Positions 18,336-26,422 of a DNA stretch of 49,321 nt are shown here, one piece after another; the stretch's first letter is position 1; each line of letters begins with the position of its first letter. Origin of the DNA: an uncultured Brachyspira sp. GTDB lineage: Bacteria > Spirochaetota > Brachyspiria > Brachyspirales > Brachyspiraceae. Made by a program: the position numbers and the translations under genes. The notes beneath the pieces are model-generated. The model saw only the letters and a list, made by a program, of their open reading frames with translations, made no database searches and was not told the DNA's origin. The DNA lies in NCBI GenBank assembly GCA_944392715.1, contig CALXXQ010000038.1:1-49321 (forward strand), given 5' to 3'.

Positions 18336-18376
18336 AAAGAAGTTAGTATTTAGTTTATCTAAATACTAATTTCTTT
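18336..18376. terminator. Bidirectional terminator between oppA paralogue 3 and rhodanese gene
   Basis: An 18-bp stem with one mismatch: AAAGAAGTTAGTATTTAG (18336-18353) against 18359-18376, loop TTTAT. It lies between convergent genes, with A- and T-rich ends that serve both strands. Confidence 0.8.
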
Positions 18377-18399
18377 ATTAATTCAAGTTATTATTATGA

Positions 18400-18717
18400 T
18401 TATTTTTTGAGAGCCATTGCTAATTGGCTATGTCCCGCATGATTTAAATTGTATAATTCATTAAATCCATTTGCATCCATATATTTTGCTAATGCTTCTG
18501 ATCTTACACCAGTAGCACAGTATAATAGATATTTTTTGGATTTATCTAAGCTATGAACTAATTTTTCAGAATTAGGATCATTTAAGTCTATCAATATGCT
18601 TCCGTCTATAGCACCTGTCATATTGACTTCCATTAAACTTCTAATATCTAATAATTGTATATCATCATTAGATTTTATCAAATTAACAGCTTCATCTACA
18701 TTTAAAGATTTTAACAT
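18400..18717 (-). CDS. Single-domain rhodanese-like sulfurtransferase
   Basis: A 105-residue rhodanese domain alone, without a signal peptide. The active-site loop is YCATGVRS, with catalytic Cys67 in the usual C-x5 loop, preceded by the conserved LLDIRS (22-27), VNMTGAIDGSILI and followed by the ALAKYMDANGF helix. It carries sulfane sulfur between cytoplasmic donors and acceptors; the partner is not evident from context. Monocistronic on the minus strand, closed by the shared hairpin at 18336. Confidence 0.92.
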   Translation of the reverse strand: MLKSLNVDEAVNLIKSNDDIQLLDIRSLMEVNMTGAIDGSILIDLNDPNSEKLVHSLDKSKKYLLYCATGVRSEALAKYMDANGFNELYNLNHAGHSQLAMALKK

Positions 18718-18797
18718 AATTATTTACCTATTTTTTATATACATACTATGGGTATATGATACCATATATAAATATAAAATCAATATATATTTTAAAT

Positions 18798-20540
18798 TTA
18801 TTTAAATCTGCTGAAAGGCATATTCTCTATAGCTCCCTCTGCTCCTATAGTTTCATTTAAATTGCCATTTATAAGGAATATAACATTATCTATTCCCTCA
18901 AATTGTGTGGCTGTATATACAAATTGATAAATTTGAACCATAGTACCGTCATTTCCAAGAGGATTAAATTCAAAGTTTTCATTAAAGTTTAAATATACAG
19001 TATTATTTTCAATAAATATATCAAGTAATTCAGTATCTTTAGGTATACAGCTTATTATATTCCTATTGTTTTCTTCATCAGTTGCACCTACTAATAATTT
19101 ATTAATAGCCTCTTCTACAGATAATTTATTATTAAATTTTCTTTCTCTAAATATCAATGTAATAGAACCTGTAGATTCATTGTATTCTACTAAATATATA
19201 CCTTCATTATTATTTTCTTTTAATTTTCTTTCTTTTAAATCTCTGCTTATATTATTATTTGCCTTTTTTATATTATAATTATTAATATCATTTTGTGCTT
19301 TTTTAATGATTTCTTTTTTATATTCATTATCATTATTATTTTTTATGATATTTTCTTTTAATTCATTTTTTTCTTCTGCTGGTTTATTTATTATAGTATT
19401 ATTTTTTGCTTCTTCATTTCTTTTTATATTATTATTATTTGGATTTACCATATCATTGATTACTCTATTATAATCAATATTAGGCTTATCCAAGGAATTA
19501 GTCATAGTATAAACTGAGCTTTGAATTATATTTTTCTTTTCATCATTATCTTCTCTCTTAGTGTTTTCTCTTACTATATTATTATTTGGTGTTTTTTGTG
19601 TATCATTCTTTTTCAAATATTCATCAACATTAAAATTATAATTTTCATTTGTTGTATTTTTTTTCTGTGTTTCATTAATATAACTAGGAGGTGCCTTTGT
19701 ACTAAAGGTAGTACTTGATGCAGGCTTCATAGTAGTAGTTTCTCTTCTAGTATTTTCTCTTGGTTTTAATATATTATCAAACATGCCTTTTGGCTCTTGT
19801 GAATTTGTCTGTTTAATATTATTATTTTTTATATTAGTAGATTCATTTTTTATATAATTATTTCTATTTTCTAATATCATTTGTTCCAAATAATTATATG
19901 TTTTTTCATTTTCTGAATTATTTTCTATAATTGTGGTATTATATTCATTAGTTGTATTATTTTCATTATAATTGCTGGTATTATTTTCTTCCAATGATAT
20001 TATATTTGATTCTCCATTTGAAAATAGTACAGATTCATGATTATTTCCATAGTCAATATAATTGTTATCATAAATTATAGAATTACTTGTGCCGCTATTA
20101 TTAAAAAATGGCAAAAGTGATTCTCTAGTGATTATAGAACTATTTGAAGTATCATTATTTGGTATAGTATCTAAAGCAGCTTCTATTTTTGAATTAGTTT
20201 CATAAGTCATAACAGATAGAGTTTGATTTGTATCTGTTTTTATAAAAAAGTTAAATAATGGTATATTATTTAAAAAACTCATTTTATTTTGATCTTCTGT
20301 CATACCATCACTTTCTAGAACTAATGCTTCTTTATGATTTATAGAAAAGAAGTCTTTTATTGCTATATCCACTATAGGAGAATATTTTTTTACTATAGTA
20401 AATATTACAGCAGTGATTATTATAAATGTTATTGAGATTATAATTGGTTTTTTTAAATTTATTTCTTTACTTTCATTTCTAATTTGTCTTGTATATGATA
20501 TACTTTTAGATTTTGATTTTAGCTGCTCGTATCTTGGCAC
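18798..20540 (-). CDS. Asn-rich membrane-anchored protein with C-terminal GerMN-type domain
   Basis: A 580-residue protein. Residues 1-28 are a basic cytoplasmic tail, ~31-50 one transmembrane helix (IIISITFIIITAVIFTIV), then ~390 residues of Asn/Glu/Lys/Thr low complexity, probably disordered. The C-terminal ~125 residues look like GerMN: paired beta units with SVEEAINKLLVGA, LLDIFIENNTVYLNFNENF and a second beta-rich half. GerMN domains occur in spore germination GerM and in LpqB-like envelope proteins; here a peptidoglycan-proximal role is possible. The start is GTG with GGAG (20548-20551) at 7 nt. The long linker would let the domain reach across the periplasm. Confidence 0.78.
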   Translation of the reverse strand: MPRYEQLKSKSKSISYTRQIRNESKEINLKKPIIISITFIIITAVIFTIVKKYSPIVDIAIKDFFSINHKEALVLESDGMTEDQNKMSFLNNIPLFNFFIKTDTNQTLSVMTYETNSKIEAALDTIPNNDTSNSSIITRESLLPFFNNSGTSNSIIYDNNYIDYGNNHESVLFSNGESNIISLEENNTSNYNENNTTNEYNTTIIENNSENEKTYNYLEQMILENRNNYIKNESTNIKNNNIKQTNSQEPKGMFDNILKPRENTRRETTTMKPASSTTFSTKAPPSYINETQKKNTTNENYNFNVDEYLKKNDTQKTPNNNIVRENTKREDNDEKKNIIQSSVYTMTNSLDKPNIDYNRVINDMVNPNNNNIKRNEEAKNNTIINKPAEEKNELKENIIKNNNDNEYKKEIIKKAQNDINNYNIKKANNNISRDLKERKLKENNNEGIYLVEYNESTGSITLIFRERKFNNKLSVEEAINKLLVGATDEENNRNIISCIPKDTELLDIFIENNTVYLNFNENFEFNPLGNDGTMVQIYQFVYTATQFEGIDNVIFLINGNLNETIGAEGAIENMPFSRFK

Positions 20541-20632
20541 TTGTTAACTCCAGAATATATATATCATTTTTATTATCGATAAAAGTAGAAATGCAATTAG
20601 AATTTTATTGTATATAGATATTTATTAATATA

Positions 20633-20669
20633 TAAAAAAACCTTTTAGAAAATTTATTTCTAAAAGGTT
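20633..20669 (-). terminator. Terminator of TPR exported-protein unit
   Basis: A perfect 13-bp stem (20639-20651 with 20657-20669), loop of 5. On the minus strand it is followed by a run of T (As at 20633-20640 on plus). Confidence 0.9.
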
Positions 20670-20697
20670 CATTATAATCAATTTATTTGTATTTATT

Positions 20698-21972
20698 TTA
20701 TCTTAAATGAACAGCATTACGAGATAAAAAATTTTTTCTATCATTAGCATATTTAGCTTTAGATGAAGTAGGGTATTCAGATAAATACTTATTGTAAGTT
20801 TTATATGCTTTTTCAAAATCTCTAGTATTATTATCACCTTTTTCATATATTTCAGCTAAAAGTAATATAGAATCTCCTCTTTTAGAAAAATTATTATTTT
20901 TTTCTAATGATTTTTCTAATATAGGAAGAGCATCAGATATTCTTCCTGTTTGTTTTAAACTGTCAGCAACTTCATAAGCAGCATTTCCATATACAGGAGT
21001 TTGAGAATATTTATTCATAACATCATTAAAATAAGCAATAGCTTCATCATGTTTATTTTCATATTTTCTCATAACACCCATAGAATAAATAGCAGCAGCT
21101 TTTTCATTATTATTAGCATTTTCTAATTTAGAAGCTTCATTGTACATATTGAAAGCATTATTATAATCTTTCTTTTGATTATAAATATCACCTATTCTAA
21201 AATAGCTGTATACAGAATATTTTGAATTAGGATACTCACTTATAAGATTACTATAAGCATTAACTGCATTATTATAATCTTTTATGTTTTTTAATTCTTC
21301 AGCTGAATTAAATAATGCTATAGTTTGAGGATTAGATTCAACAGCAGCTTTATTAGGCTGATTATTTTCTTTTATTATTGAAGTTTGAGCATTGTTAGCA
21401 GCCTGATTAGTTTGATTTGGATCATTCATCATTTCATTTGTGGCACTTTCATTAGTCATCATCATATCATTAGTCATAGCTTCATTAGTCATCATCTCGT
21501 TTGTCATCATATCATTAGTTTCATTATCAGGATCTAATATAGCATTAGTTTCCATAGAAGCTATTCCCTGACTATTAGTTACATTTATAGTATATAAATA
21601 TTTTCTTATAACATTTTCTTCATTATCTACTTGGAAATCAAGTTTTCCTATACCAGCAGTTAAAGTTCTAAATGTAAGAAAAGCATTTGTTTTATCTCTA
21701 GTAAATCTTACAAAGTCAAGATTAGTAGAGTAGCTTGTTATACGAATATATCTGTCAAAATTTGTAGCATTTAATTTTATTGAAAATAGAGTATTTTCAG
21801 ATAAATCTACAGTTTTTACTAAGTCATTTTCTAATGGTCCGCCTTTTACACGTGCATTACCAGTATTAGTAACTACTTGATTATCTGGCTGAACAGTTAT
21901 AGTTTCCTGAGCAAACACTGAACTGAACATTGTGAAGATAGCTATAATGCTAGAACATAAAAAAACGCGCAT
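20698..21972 (-). CDS. Exported TPR protein with MTNE-repeat linker
   Basis: A 424-residue periplasmic protein. The signal peptide ends near VFAQ (residue 22). Residues ~25-135 are a beta-rich domain. Residues ~145-190 are a low-complexity linker of imperfect MTNE/MTND units, seen in the DNA at 21420-21530. From ~215 to the end are TPR units resembling YbgF/BamD scaffolds (NSAEELKNIKDYNNAVNAYS; SVYSYFRIGDIYNQKKDYNNA). The likely role is an envelope scaffold. The linker repeats could vary in number. It lies 22 nt downstream of a small membrane-protein gene in the same unit, with AGGAGAG before the ATG. Confidence 0.82.
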   Translation of the reverse strand: MRVFLCSSIIAIFTMFSSVFAQETITVQPDNQVVTNTGNARVKGGPLENDLVKTVDLSENTLFSIKLNATNFDRYIRITSYSTNLDFVRFTRDKTNAFLTFRTLTAGIGKLDFQVDNEENVIRKYLYTINVTNSQGIASMETNAILDPDNETNDMMTNEMMTNEAMTNDMMMTNESATNEMMNDPNQTNQAANNAQTSIIKENNQPNKAAVESNPQTIALFNSAEELKNIKDYNNAVNAYSNLISEYPNSKYSVYSYFRIGDIYNQKKDYNNAFNMYNEASKLENANNNEKAAAIYSMGVMRKYENKHDEAIAYFNDVMNKYSQTPVYGNAAYEVADSLKQTGRISDALPILEKSLEKNNNFSKRGDSILLLAEIYEKGDNNTRDFEKAYKTYNKYLSEYPTSSKAKYANDRKNFLSRNAVHLR

Positions 21973-21994
21973 AATTCTCTCCTAAAAGTTAGTA

Positions 21995-22279
21995 TTATTT
22001 TTTTCGGCTTTCTACAAAATTTCTTGAGTACTGCAAATCATCAAGACTCAAATTTTCTTTTGTAGAGAGCATTTCGCCTTTTAAAATTTTTTCATTGTCT
22101 TCTTTAATTGTGTTTAAAGCCTTAGAATTTTCTTCTTCAGGCGTTAATGGTATAACATCTGGTTTGGAATTAAAACCTATAAATACCCCTAATAGTACTA
22201 TTAGTAATAACCAAACAAAAGTTATAATGAAAAACAAAATTTTTTTAGTTTTATAAAAATTTATAAATTTTTCAACCAT
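21995..22279 (-). CDS. Small bitopic membrane protein
   Basis: 94 residues: a short basic N-terminus, one transmembrane helix (about residues 13-35, ILFFIITFVWLLLIVLLGVF) and a charged extracytoplasmic tail. No family recognised. The promoter-proximal position, co-transcribed with the exported TPR protein, suggests that it may anchor or partner that protein. The ribosome site AGAGG lies 9 nt before the ATG. Confidence 0.7.
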   Translation of the reverse strand: MVEKFINFYKTKKILFFIITFVWLLLIVLLGVFIGFNSKPDVIPLTPEEENSKALNTIKEDNEKILKGEMLSTKENLSLDDLQYSRNFVESRKK

Positions 22280-22436
22280 AAAATGAATACCTCTTTGGCA
22301 AATTATAGAATATAGTAAAAAATTTTCAATGAATTTATATTTTTTTTGATTAAAAATTAAAAAAAAATTAAAAAAAATTCAAATATAGCTTATAATTATA
22401 ATCAATTTTTAATAAAATAATTAATATTATTTATGT

Positions 22437-23171
22437 ATGAAACATAATTTGAAATTTGACTTAAACAAATTAAAAAATAGGGGCATGCCTTTAGAAGAAG
22501 ATGTTATTTCATTAAAAGATAAGTCATTTGAAGAATTGATTAACTATTTAAATGATGATGATCCCATAAGAAGAACATCTGCTGCCATAAATTTGAGACC
22601 TTATGCTGATGAGGCCTCAGATGATTTACTCTTTTATTTATTTGAAGAGAAGAGTCTTTATACTAAAATGGCCATATGTGAAACACTTCAAAATGGAAAT
22701 TCTGATACAGCAAGAAAAATGACGGCATATCTTGGTATAATAGGTAATAATCAATATAAAAAGCTTCCGAAAAAAGTTTCATCAAAAAAATCATATCCTA
22801 TTCCAAGAGATATAATAGCTAGAACTTTGGCTAAAATGAATATTAATATATTTCCTGTACTATTAGATGTATTAAAAGGTAATGATTTAATAAAAATTTA
22901 TGAAATTATAGATTCAATTGGTTATATGGTTTTTTATAATAAATCTCTTCAAAATGATAAAAATCTTAAATATATATTAAAACTAATGAACAAATATAAA
23001 GATGATAAACTTCTTATATGGAAATGTATTATTTGTTTATCAGCATTTAATCTTAGAAAAAGCGAAGATATACTAAACACCTTTATAAATGAAGATAATA
23101 AAGATATTTTATCATTGGAGGCTAAAAGGTCTTTATTTATATTAAACAATAGAAAATTATCTAACATATAA
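22437..23171 (+). CDS. HEAT-repeat-like protein
   Basis: A 244-residue helical protein with HEAT-type units: DDDPIRRTSAAINLRPYADEA, SLYTKMAICETLQNGN, IPRDIIARTLAKMN, LLIWKCIICLSAFN and a final LSLEAKRSLFIL. There is no signal peptide, so it is a cytoplasmic protein-interaction scaffold of unknown partner. No clear Shine-Dalgarno sequence precedes the ATG. It is followed by lgt after 88 nt, probably a separate unit. Confidence 0.75.
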   Translation: MKHNLKFDLNKLKNRGMPLEEDVISLKDKSFEELINYLNDDDPIRRTSAAINLRPYADEASDDLLFYLFEEKSLYTKMAICETLQNGNSDTARKMTAYLGIIGNNQYKKLPKKVSSKKSYPIPRDIIARTLAKMNINIFPVLLDVLKGNDLIKIYEIIDSIGYMVFYNKSLQNDKNLKYILKLMNKYKDDKLLIWKCIICLSAFNLRKSEDILNTFINEDNKDILSLEAKRSLFILNNRKLSNI

Positions 23172-23259
23172 ACACTTGATAGATTAATAATTTCAATGTA
23201 TTATCTTATATTAAAAATCTACTTTTATAGAAATATTAATAAATTTTTAAGGAAAATAT

Positions 23260-24201
23260 ATGACTTATCCAGAATTTTTTACTCCCTATGTATTTCCTCC
23301 TAGCATACCAATATTAGGTGCTATAAGATGGTATGGACTTATGTATATAGTTGGAATTTTAACATCATGTATAATTTTATATTTTGTGAATAAAAGAGGC
23401 TGGATAAAATTCAATCTTGATGAAAAAAACGGCGGTATATATGATATGGTATTCTATGCCGCAGTTGGTGCTATAGTAGGAGCTAGAATAGGTTATTTTC
23501 TTTTTTACTCACCAAAAAGTTTTTTAACACCTTGGGAAATATTAGGAATCAATCTTGATAATGGATTTACTTTTACAGGTTTTGCTGGAATGTCATTTCA
23601 TGGCGGATTTATAGGAATGTTCATAGCATTATTTATATTTAGCAAAAAGTATAAATATGATTTTTATAATATCACAGATAACGGTACACTTCCTGCTAGT
23701 TTATGTTTATTCTTTGGAAGGATTGGAAATTTCATGAATGCTGAACTTTATGGTAGAGTTACAGATTCTTTTTTAGGCATGAAATTTCCTTTATACGATG
23801 CTGTTGGCGGTTATGATAGATGGGCAGCAATGTTTCCTGCAATAAGACCTTATACAGAATTAAGACATCCTTCACAATTATATGAAGCATTTCTTGAAGG
23901 TATTGTTCTTGCTTTAGTATCTTTTTTAATAGGTTATTTAAGCGAGAAGAATAAAAAAATAAGACCAGGTACAAGGCTTTGGGTTTGGATTTTCCTTTAC
24001 GGACTTTTTAGAACTTTAATAGAACAGTTTGCAAGGGACATTACAGAATGGACTGTAGGAGCAATCACAGCAGGTGCTATTTATTCTATGTCTATGATGT
24101 TAATTGGTATTATTATGCTTGTTTATATTTATACAAGAAAAGATTATAATCCTGCACTTGAAGTAAATACAAAAGAAGTTAAAAATAATAAAAAGAAATA
24201 A
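23260..24201 (+). CDS. lgt: Prolipoprotein diacylglyceryl transferase
   Basis: Inner-membrane enzyme that transfers diacylglycerol from phosphatidylglycerol to the lipobox cysteine of prolipoproteins. It has ~7 membrane helices over 313 residues, the signature FFGRIGNFMNAELYGR (Arg and Asn of the active site), a conserved SFHGGFIG (His), and RHPSQLYEAFLEG near residue 205. The N-terminal IRWYGLMY is also family-typical. It fits the many lipobox proteins in this window. AAGGAA precedes the ATG at 9-nt spacing, and a terminator follows at 24238. Confidence 0.97.
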   Translation: MTYPEFFTPYVFPPSIPILGAIRWYGLMYIVGILTSCIILYFVNKRGWIKFNLDEKNGGIYDMVFYAAVGAIVGARIGYFLFYSPKSFLTPWEILGINLDNGFTFTGFAGMSFHGGFIGMFIALFIFSKKYKYDFYNITDNGTLPASLCLFFGRIGNFMNAELYGRVTDSFLGMKFPLYDAVGGYDRWAAMFPAIRPYTELRHPSQLYEAFLEGIVLALVSFLIGYLSEKNKKIRPGTRLWVWIFLYGLFRTLIEQFARDITEWTVGAITAGAIYSMSMMLIGIIMLVYIYTRKDYNPALEVNTKEVKNNKKK

Positions 24202-24237
24202 ATTGATTAACAATTAATTTAATAATAAAAAAATAAT

Positions 24238-24287
24238 AAAGCCTAGTATGTATAAAAAATAAAAACACATTAGGCTTTTATTTTTTA
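24238..24287 (+). terminator. Intrinsic terminator of lgt
   Basis: AAAGCCTAGTATGT (24238-24251) pairs with ACATTAGGCTTT (24267-24278), with a T-rich tail to 24287. Confidence 0.82.
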
Positions 24288-24290
24288 TAA

Positions 24291-24485
24291 CGCACGTTAA
24301 ACGAATTCATTTATATAATTATCATGCCATTATTAATTGATTCATATTGATAAGCTTTATTCTGCGTGCGGTGAATATGCAGTAAATTAAAAAAACTCTT
24401 GGGTGGGAAGCTAAAATAACAGATAAGATTAAAAAGAAAAGTAATACAAAAATATCAGAAAAAAATTAAAAGCCTAGAGGGTGGG
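24291..24485 (+). repeat. Composite intergenic element, copy 5 (CRTGCGG inverted repeat + GGG-N-GGG boxes)
   Basis: Inverted repeat CGCACG (24291-24296) / CGTGCGG (24365-24371), a 29-nt gap, then GGGTGGG (24401-24407) and GGGTGGG (24479-24485), 78 bp apart start to start. It has the same order and spacing as 6108-6292. It is immediately followed by an inverted copy at 24522. Confidence 0.75.
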
Positions 24486-24521
24486 CAAATGAAAATAAAT
24501 TTTAAAACTTTATTTCCATAC

Positions 24522-24682
24522 CCCGCCCTTTATCCTTAATTACTTTATTTTTTATGTTTTTACTTTTATTTATTTTATTACTTTTATAGAATTTTAAGTA
24601 CCCGCCCAAGTGTTAATTAAATTTAGAATTTATTTAACGCATGTTTAATTTATTAATATTTATTATTTTACTATGCATGCGG
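24522..24682 (-). repeat. Composite intergenic element, copy 3, inverted relative to copy 5
   Basis: CCCGCCC at 24522-24528 and 24601-24607 (79 bp apart), then about 30 nt, then inverted repeat CGCATG (24639-24644) / CATGCGG (24676-24682). With copy 5 it makes a head-to-head pair, so boxes 24401/24601 and 24479/24522 are complementary. The whole 549-bp gap 24202-24750 is the lgt terminator plus these two elements; no gene is visible in it. Confidence 0.75.
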
Positions 24683-24750
24683 ATAACTTTATACTTTACT
24701 TAATATTTGAAAAACTATAAAATGTAATAAATAAATTCTAGGAATTATTT

Positions 24751-25452
24751 ATGAAAGGTATACAAGATATAATAAGTACAAAAGATATTAATAAAAGAAG
24801 AGAGATTTTAAAAGAGAAATATTTTAAAGATTCAATATACTGTGTAACAGCAGAAGATTTTTCTAACGGAAGAAATAATATAGAAGTTGTAAAATCAATG
24901 CTTGAAGCAGGCATCAAAATAATACAGTACAGAGAAAAAGATAATCCTAATAAATATATGCGTGAAAAGTATGAGGAATGCTTAAAGATTAGAGAGCTTA
25001 CAAAGGAGTATGATGCTTTGTTTATAATAGATGATTATGCTGATTTAGCTATTGCTGTAGAAGCTGATGGAGTTCATATAGGTCAGAAAGATATGCCTAT
25101 TGAAGTAGTAAGAAAAATTGTTGGGTTTAATAAAATTGTAGGGCTTTCTACTACTAATGAAAAACAAGCAGAAGAAGCTATTGATACAAGTGCAGATTAT
25201 ATAGGAATAGGACCTATATTTTCAACTAATACTAAGCCTGATGCTAATGAGGCTACAGGAATTGATTATCTTGATTATGTAGTTAAAAATTTGGATGTTC
25301 CTTTTGTATGTATAGGCGGAATAAAATTAAATAATATGGATTTGCTTATAGAACATAAAGCTATGAGTTTATGCATGCTTACAGAGATAGTATCTGCTGA
25401 GGATATAAAAGATAAATGCGAACTTCTAATCAAAAAAATGAAAAGATTATAA
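24751..25452 (+). CDS. thiE: Thiamine phosphate synthase
   Basis: Joins HMP-pyrophosphate and the thiazole phosphate to make thiamine phosphate, in the cytoplasm. A TIM-barrel protein of 233 residues with IIQYREKD (57-64; Arg61 and Lys63 bind the pyrophosphate), FIIDDYADLAIA, DGVHIGQKDMP, GIGPIFSTNTK and VCIGGI. About 25 residues precede the usual start of the barrel. No TPP riboswitch is visible upstream and no other thi gene is nearby, so regulation and source of precursors are unclear. The nuclease gene downstream overlaps the thiE 3' end by 37 nt. Confidence 0.95.
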   Translation: MKGIQDIISTKDINKRREILKEKYFKDSIYCVTAEDFSNGRNNIEVVKSMLEAGIKIIQYREKDNPNKYMREKYEECLKIRELTKEYDALFIIDDYADLAIAVEADGVHIGQKDMPIEVVRKIVGFNKIVGLSTTNEKQAEEAIDTSADYIGIGPIFSTNTKPDANEATGIDYLDYVVKNLDVPFVCIGGIKLNNMDLLIEHKAMSLCMLTEIVSAEDIKDKCELLIKKMKRL

Positions 25453-26348
25453 AGACTTTTATTTATACTGTCATAATAATATTTGTTTTTATTTTTCTAA
25501 TTAAAACTTCTAATCTTAAAGAAAGTAAAGATTTAATTATTGACTTGAAATCAATAATAAGCATGATAGAAAATAATAAGACAGAAATTATTTACGATTA
25601 TATAAAAAATAGAGATAAAGTTTATGTATTGTATGCTGAAAATGATGAGGATAAAAAATATATAAAAACTCATTTTCCAAGCATAAAATTTATAGGCAAA
25701 TTCAAACTAATTTTTTGTACTTTATTTTTTAAAGATTATATTATGTTTTATGCTAGCGATGATAAATTGATTGATAAACTTAGATTTTTTAAAATTAATC
25801 ATAGTAGGGTAGTTTTGAATATTGATGATATAAACAGTGATGAATATTTAACTCTAAAAGACTCTTATAACACAAAACTTTTTCTATCATTTACAAACAA
25901 ATATTTTTATAATATAGACTCCAACTACAATAAAGAGCTGTCAAAATATTTAGCGGTACTAGATAAGGATTCTATAAGAGTGGCAGACGGCGATACTATA
26001 AAATACAAAAATAATTATTATAGATTCATAGGACTAGATGCCCCTGAATTAAAGCAGAACTATGGAACCAATGTTAAAGCATATGTTGAAAATAAAATTA
26101 AAAATGCTTCAAATGTCAGTATGCTTGTAGGTTCTTATGATGCTTTCGGGCGTATACTATGTCATTTATTTATAGATGATATTCCATTAGCATATCCTAT
26201 GATGAAAGACAAGCAAGCCAAAGAAACCATAATGAAATACGGAGATAACGGCTTTGTAAATATAGCAAGCAATATAGTTTATTTATCAAAATTTCAAGGC
26301 AGACGACCTTTCACTGATCCAGCCAAATTCCGAAGTGAGAACAGATAA
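25416..26348 (+). CDS. Membrane-anchored thermonuclease-family (SNase) protein
   Basis: A 310-residue protein that begins inside thiE (37-nt overlap). Residues ~13-32 form a transmembrane or uncleaved signal helix; residues ~35-180 are an unrecognised domain. Residues ~185-290 are a staphylococcal-nuclease-like OB-fold with DGDTIKY (191-197), FIGLDAPEL and DAFGRILC. The catalytic trio Arg35/Glu43/Arg87 of the Staphylococcus enzyme aligns with Arg203, Glu211 and Arg246, so activity is expected. It is probably on the outside of the inner membrane, acting on extracellular or periplasmic nucleic acid. The overlap implies co-translation with thiE without an obvious functional link. Confidence 0.88.
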   Translation: MRTSNQKNEKIIKTFIYTVIIIFVFIFLIKTSNLKESKDLIIDLKSIISMIENNKTEIIYDYIKNRDKVYVLYAENDEDKKYIKTHFPSIKFIGKFKLIFCTLFFKDYIMFYASDDKLIDKLRFFKINHSRVVLNIDDINSDEYLTLKDSYNTKLFLSFTNKYFYNIDSNYNKELSKYLAVLDKDSIRVADGDTIKYKNNYYRFIGLDAPELKQNYGTNVKAYVENKIKNASNVSMLVGSYDAFGRILCHLFIDDIPLAYPMMKDKQAKETIMKYGDNGFVNIASNIVYLSKFQGRRPFTDPAKFRSENR

Positions 26349-26380
26349 TATTTTTTTATTATACTTTTTATATAAAATAA

Positions 26381-26404
26381 AACCCAGCATAAAAGCTGAG
26401 TTTC
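26381..26404 (-). terminator. Terminator between nuclease gene and hcp
   Basis: AAACCCAGC / GCTGAGTTT hairpin (~26381-26403), loop about ATAAAA. On the minus strand it is followed by TTTTATTTTAT, so it best serves hcp; it also lies 3' of the plus-strand nuclease gene. Confidence 0.75.
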
Positions 26405-26422
26405 ATTAAATATATATATAGT

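Noticed and set aside
19066..19718. Plus-strand ORFs over the GerMN gene
   Set aside because: They are hydrophobic frames opposite an Asn/Lys-rich gene, a composition artefact, without ribosome sites.
24401..24607. Possible TPP riboswitch upstream of thiE
   Set aside because: GGGTGGG and CCCGCCC are near thiE, but the TPP aptamer's CUGAGA and ACCUGAUCUGG-type segments are absent. The boxes recur far from thi genes as a spaced pair.
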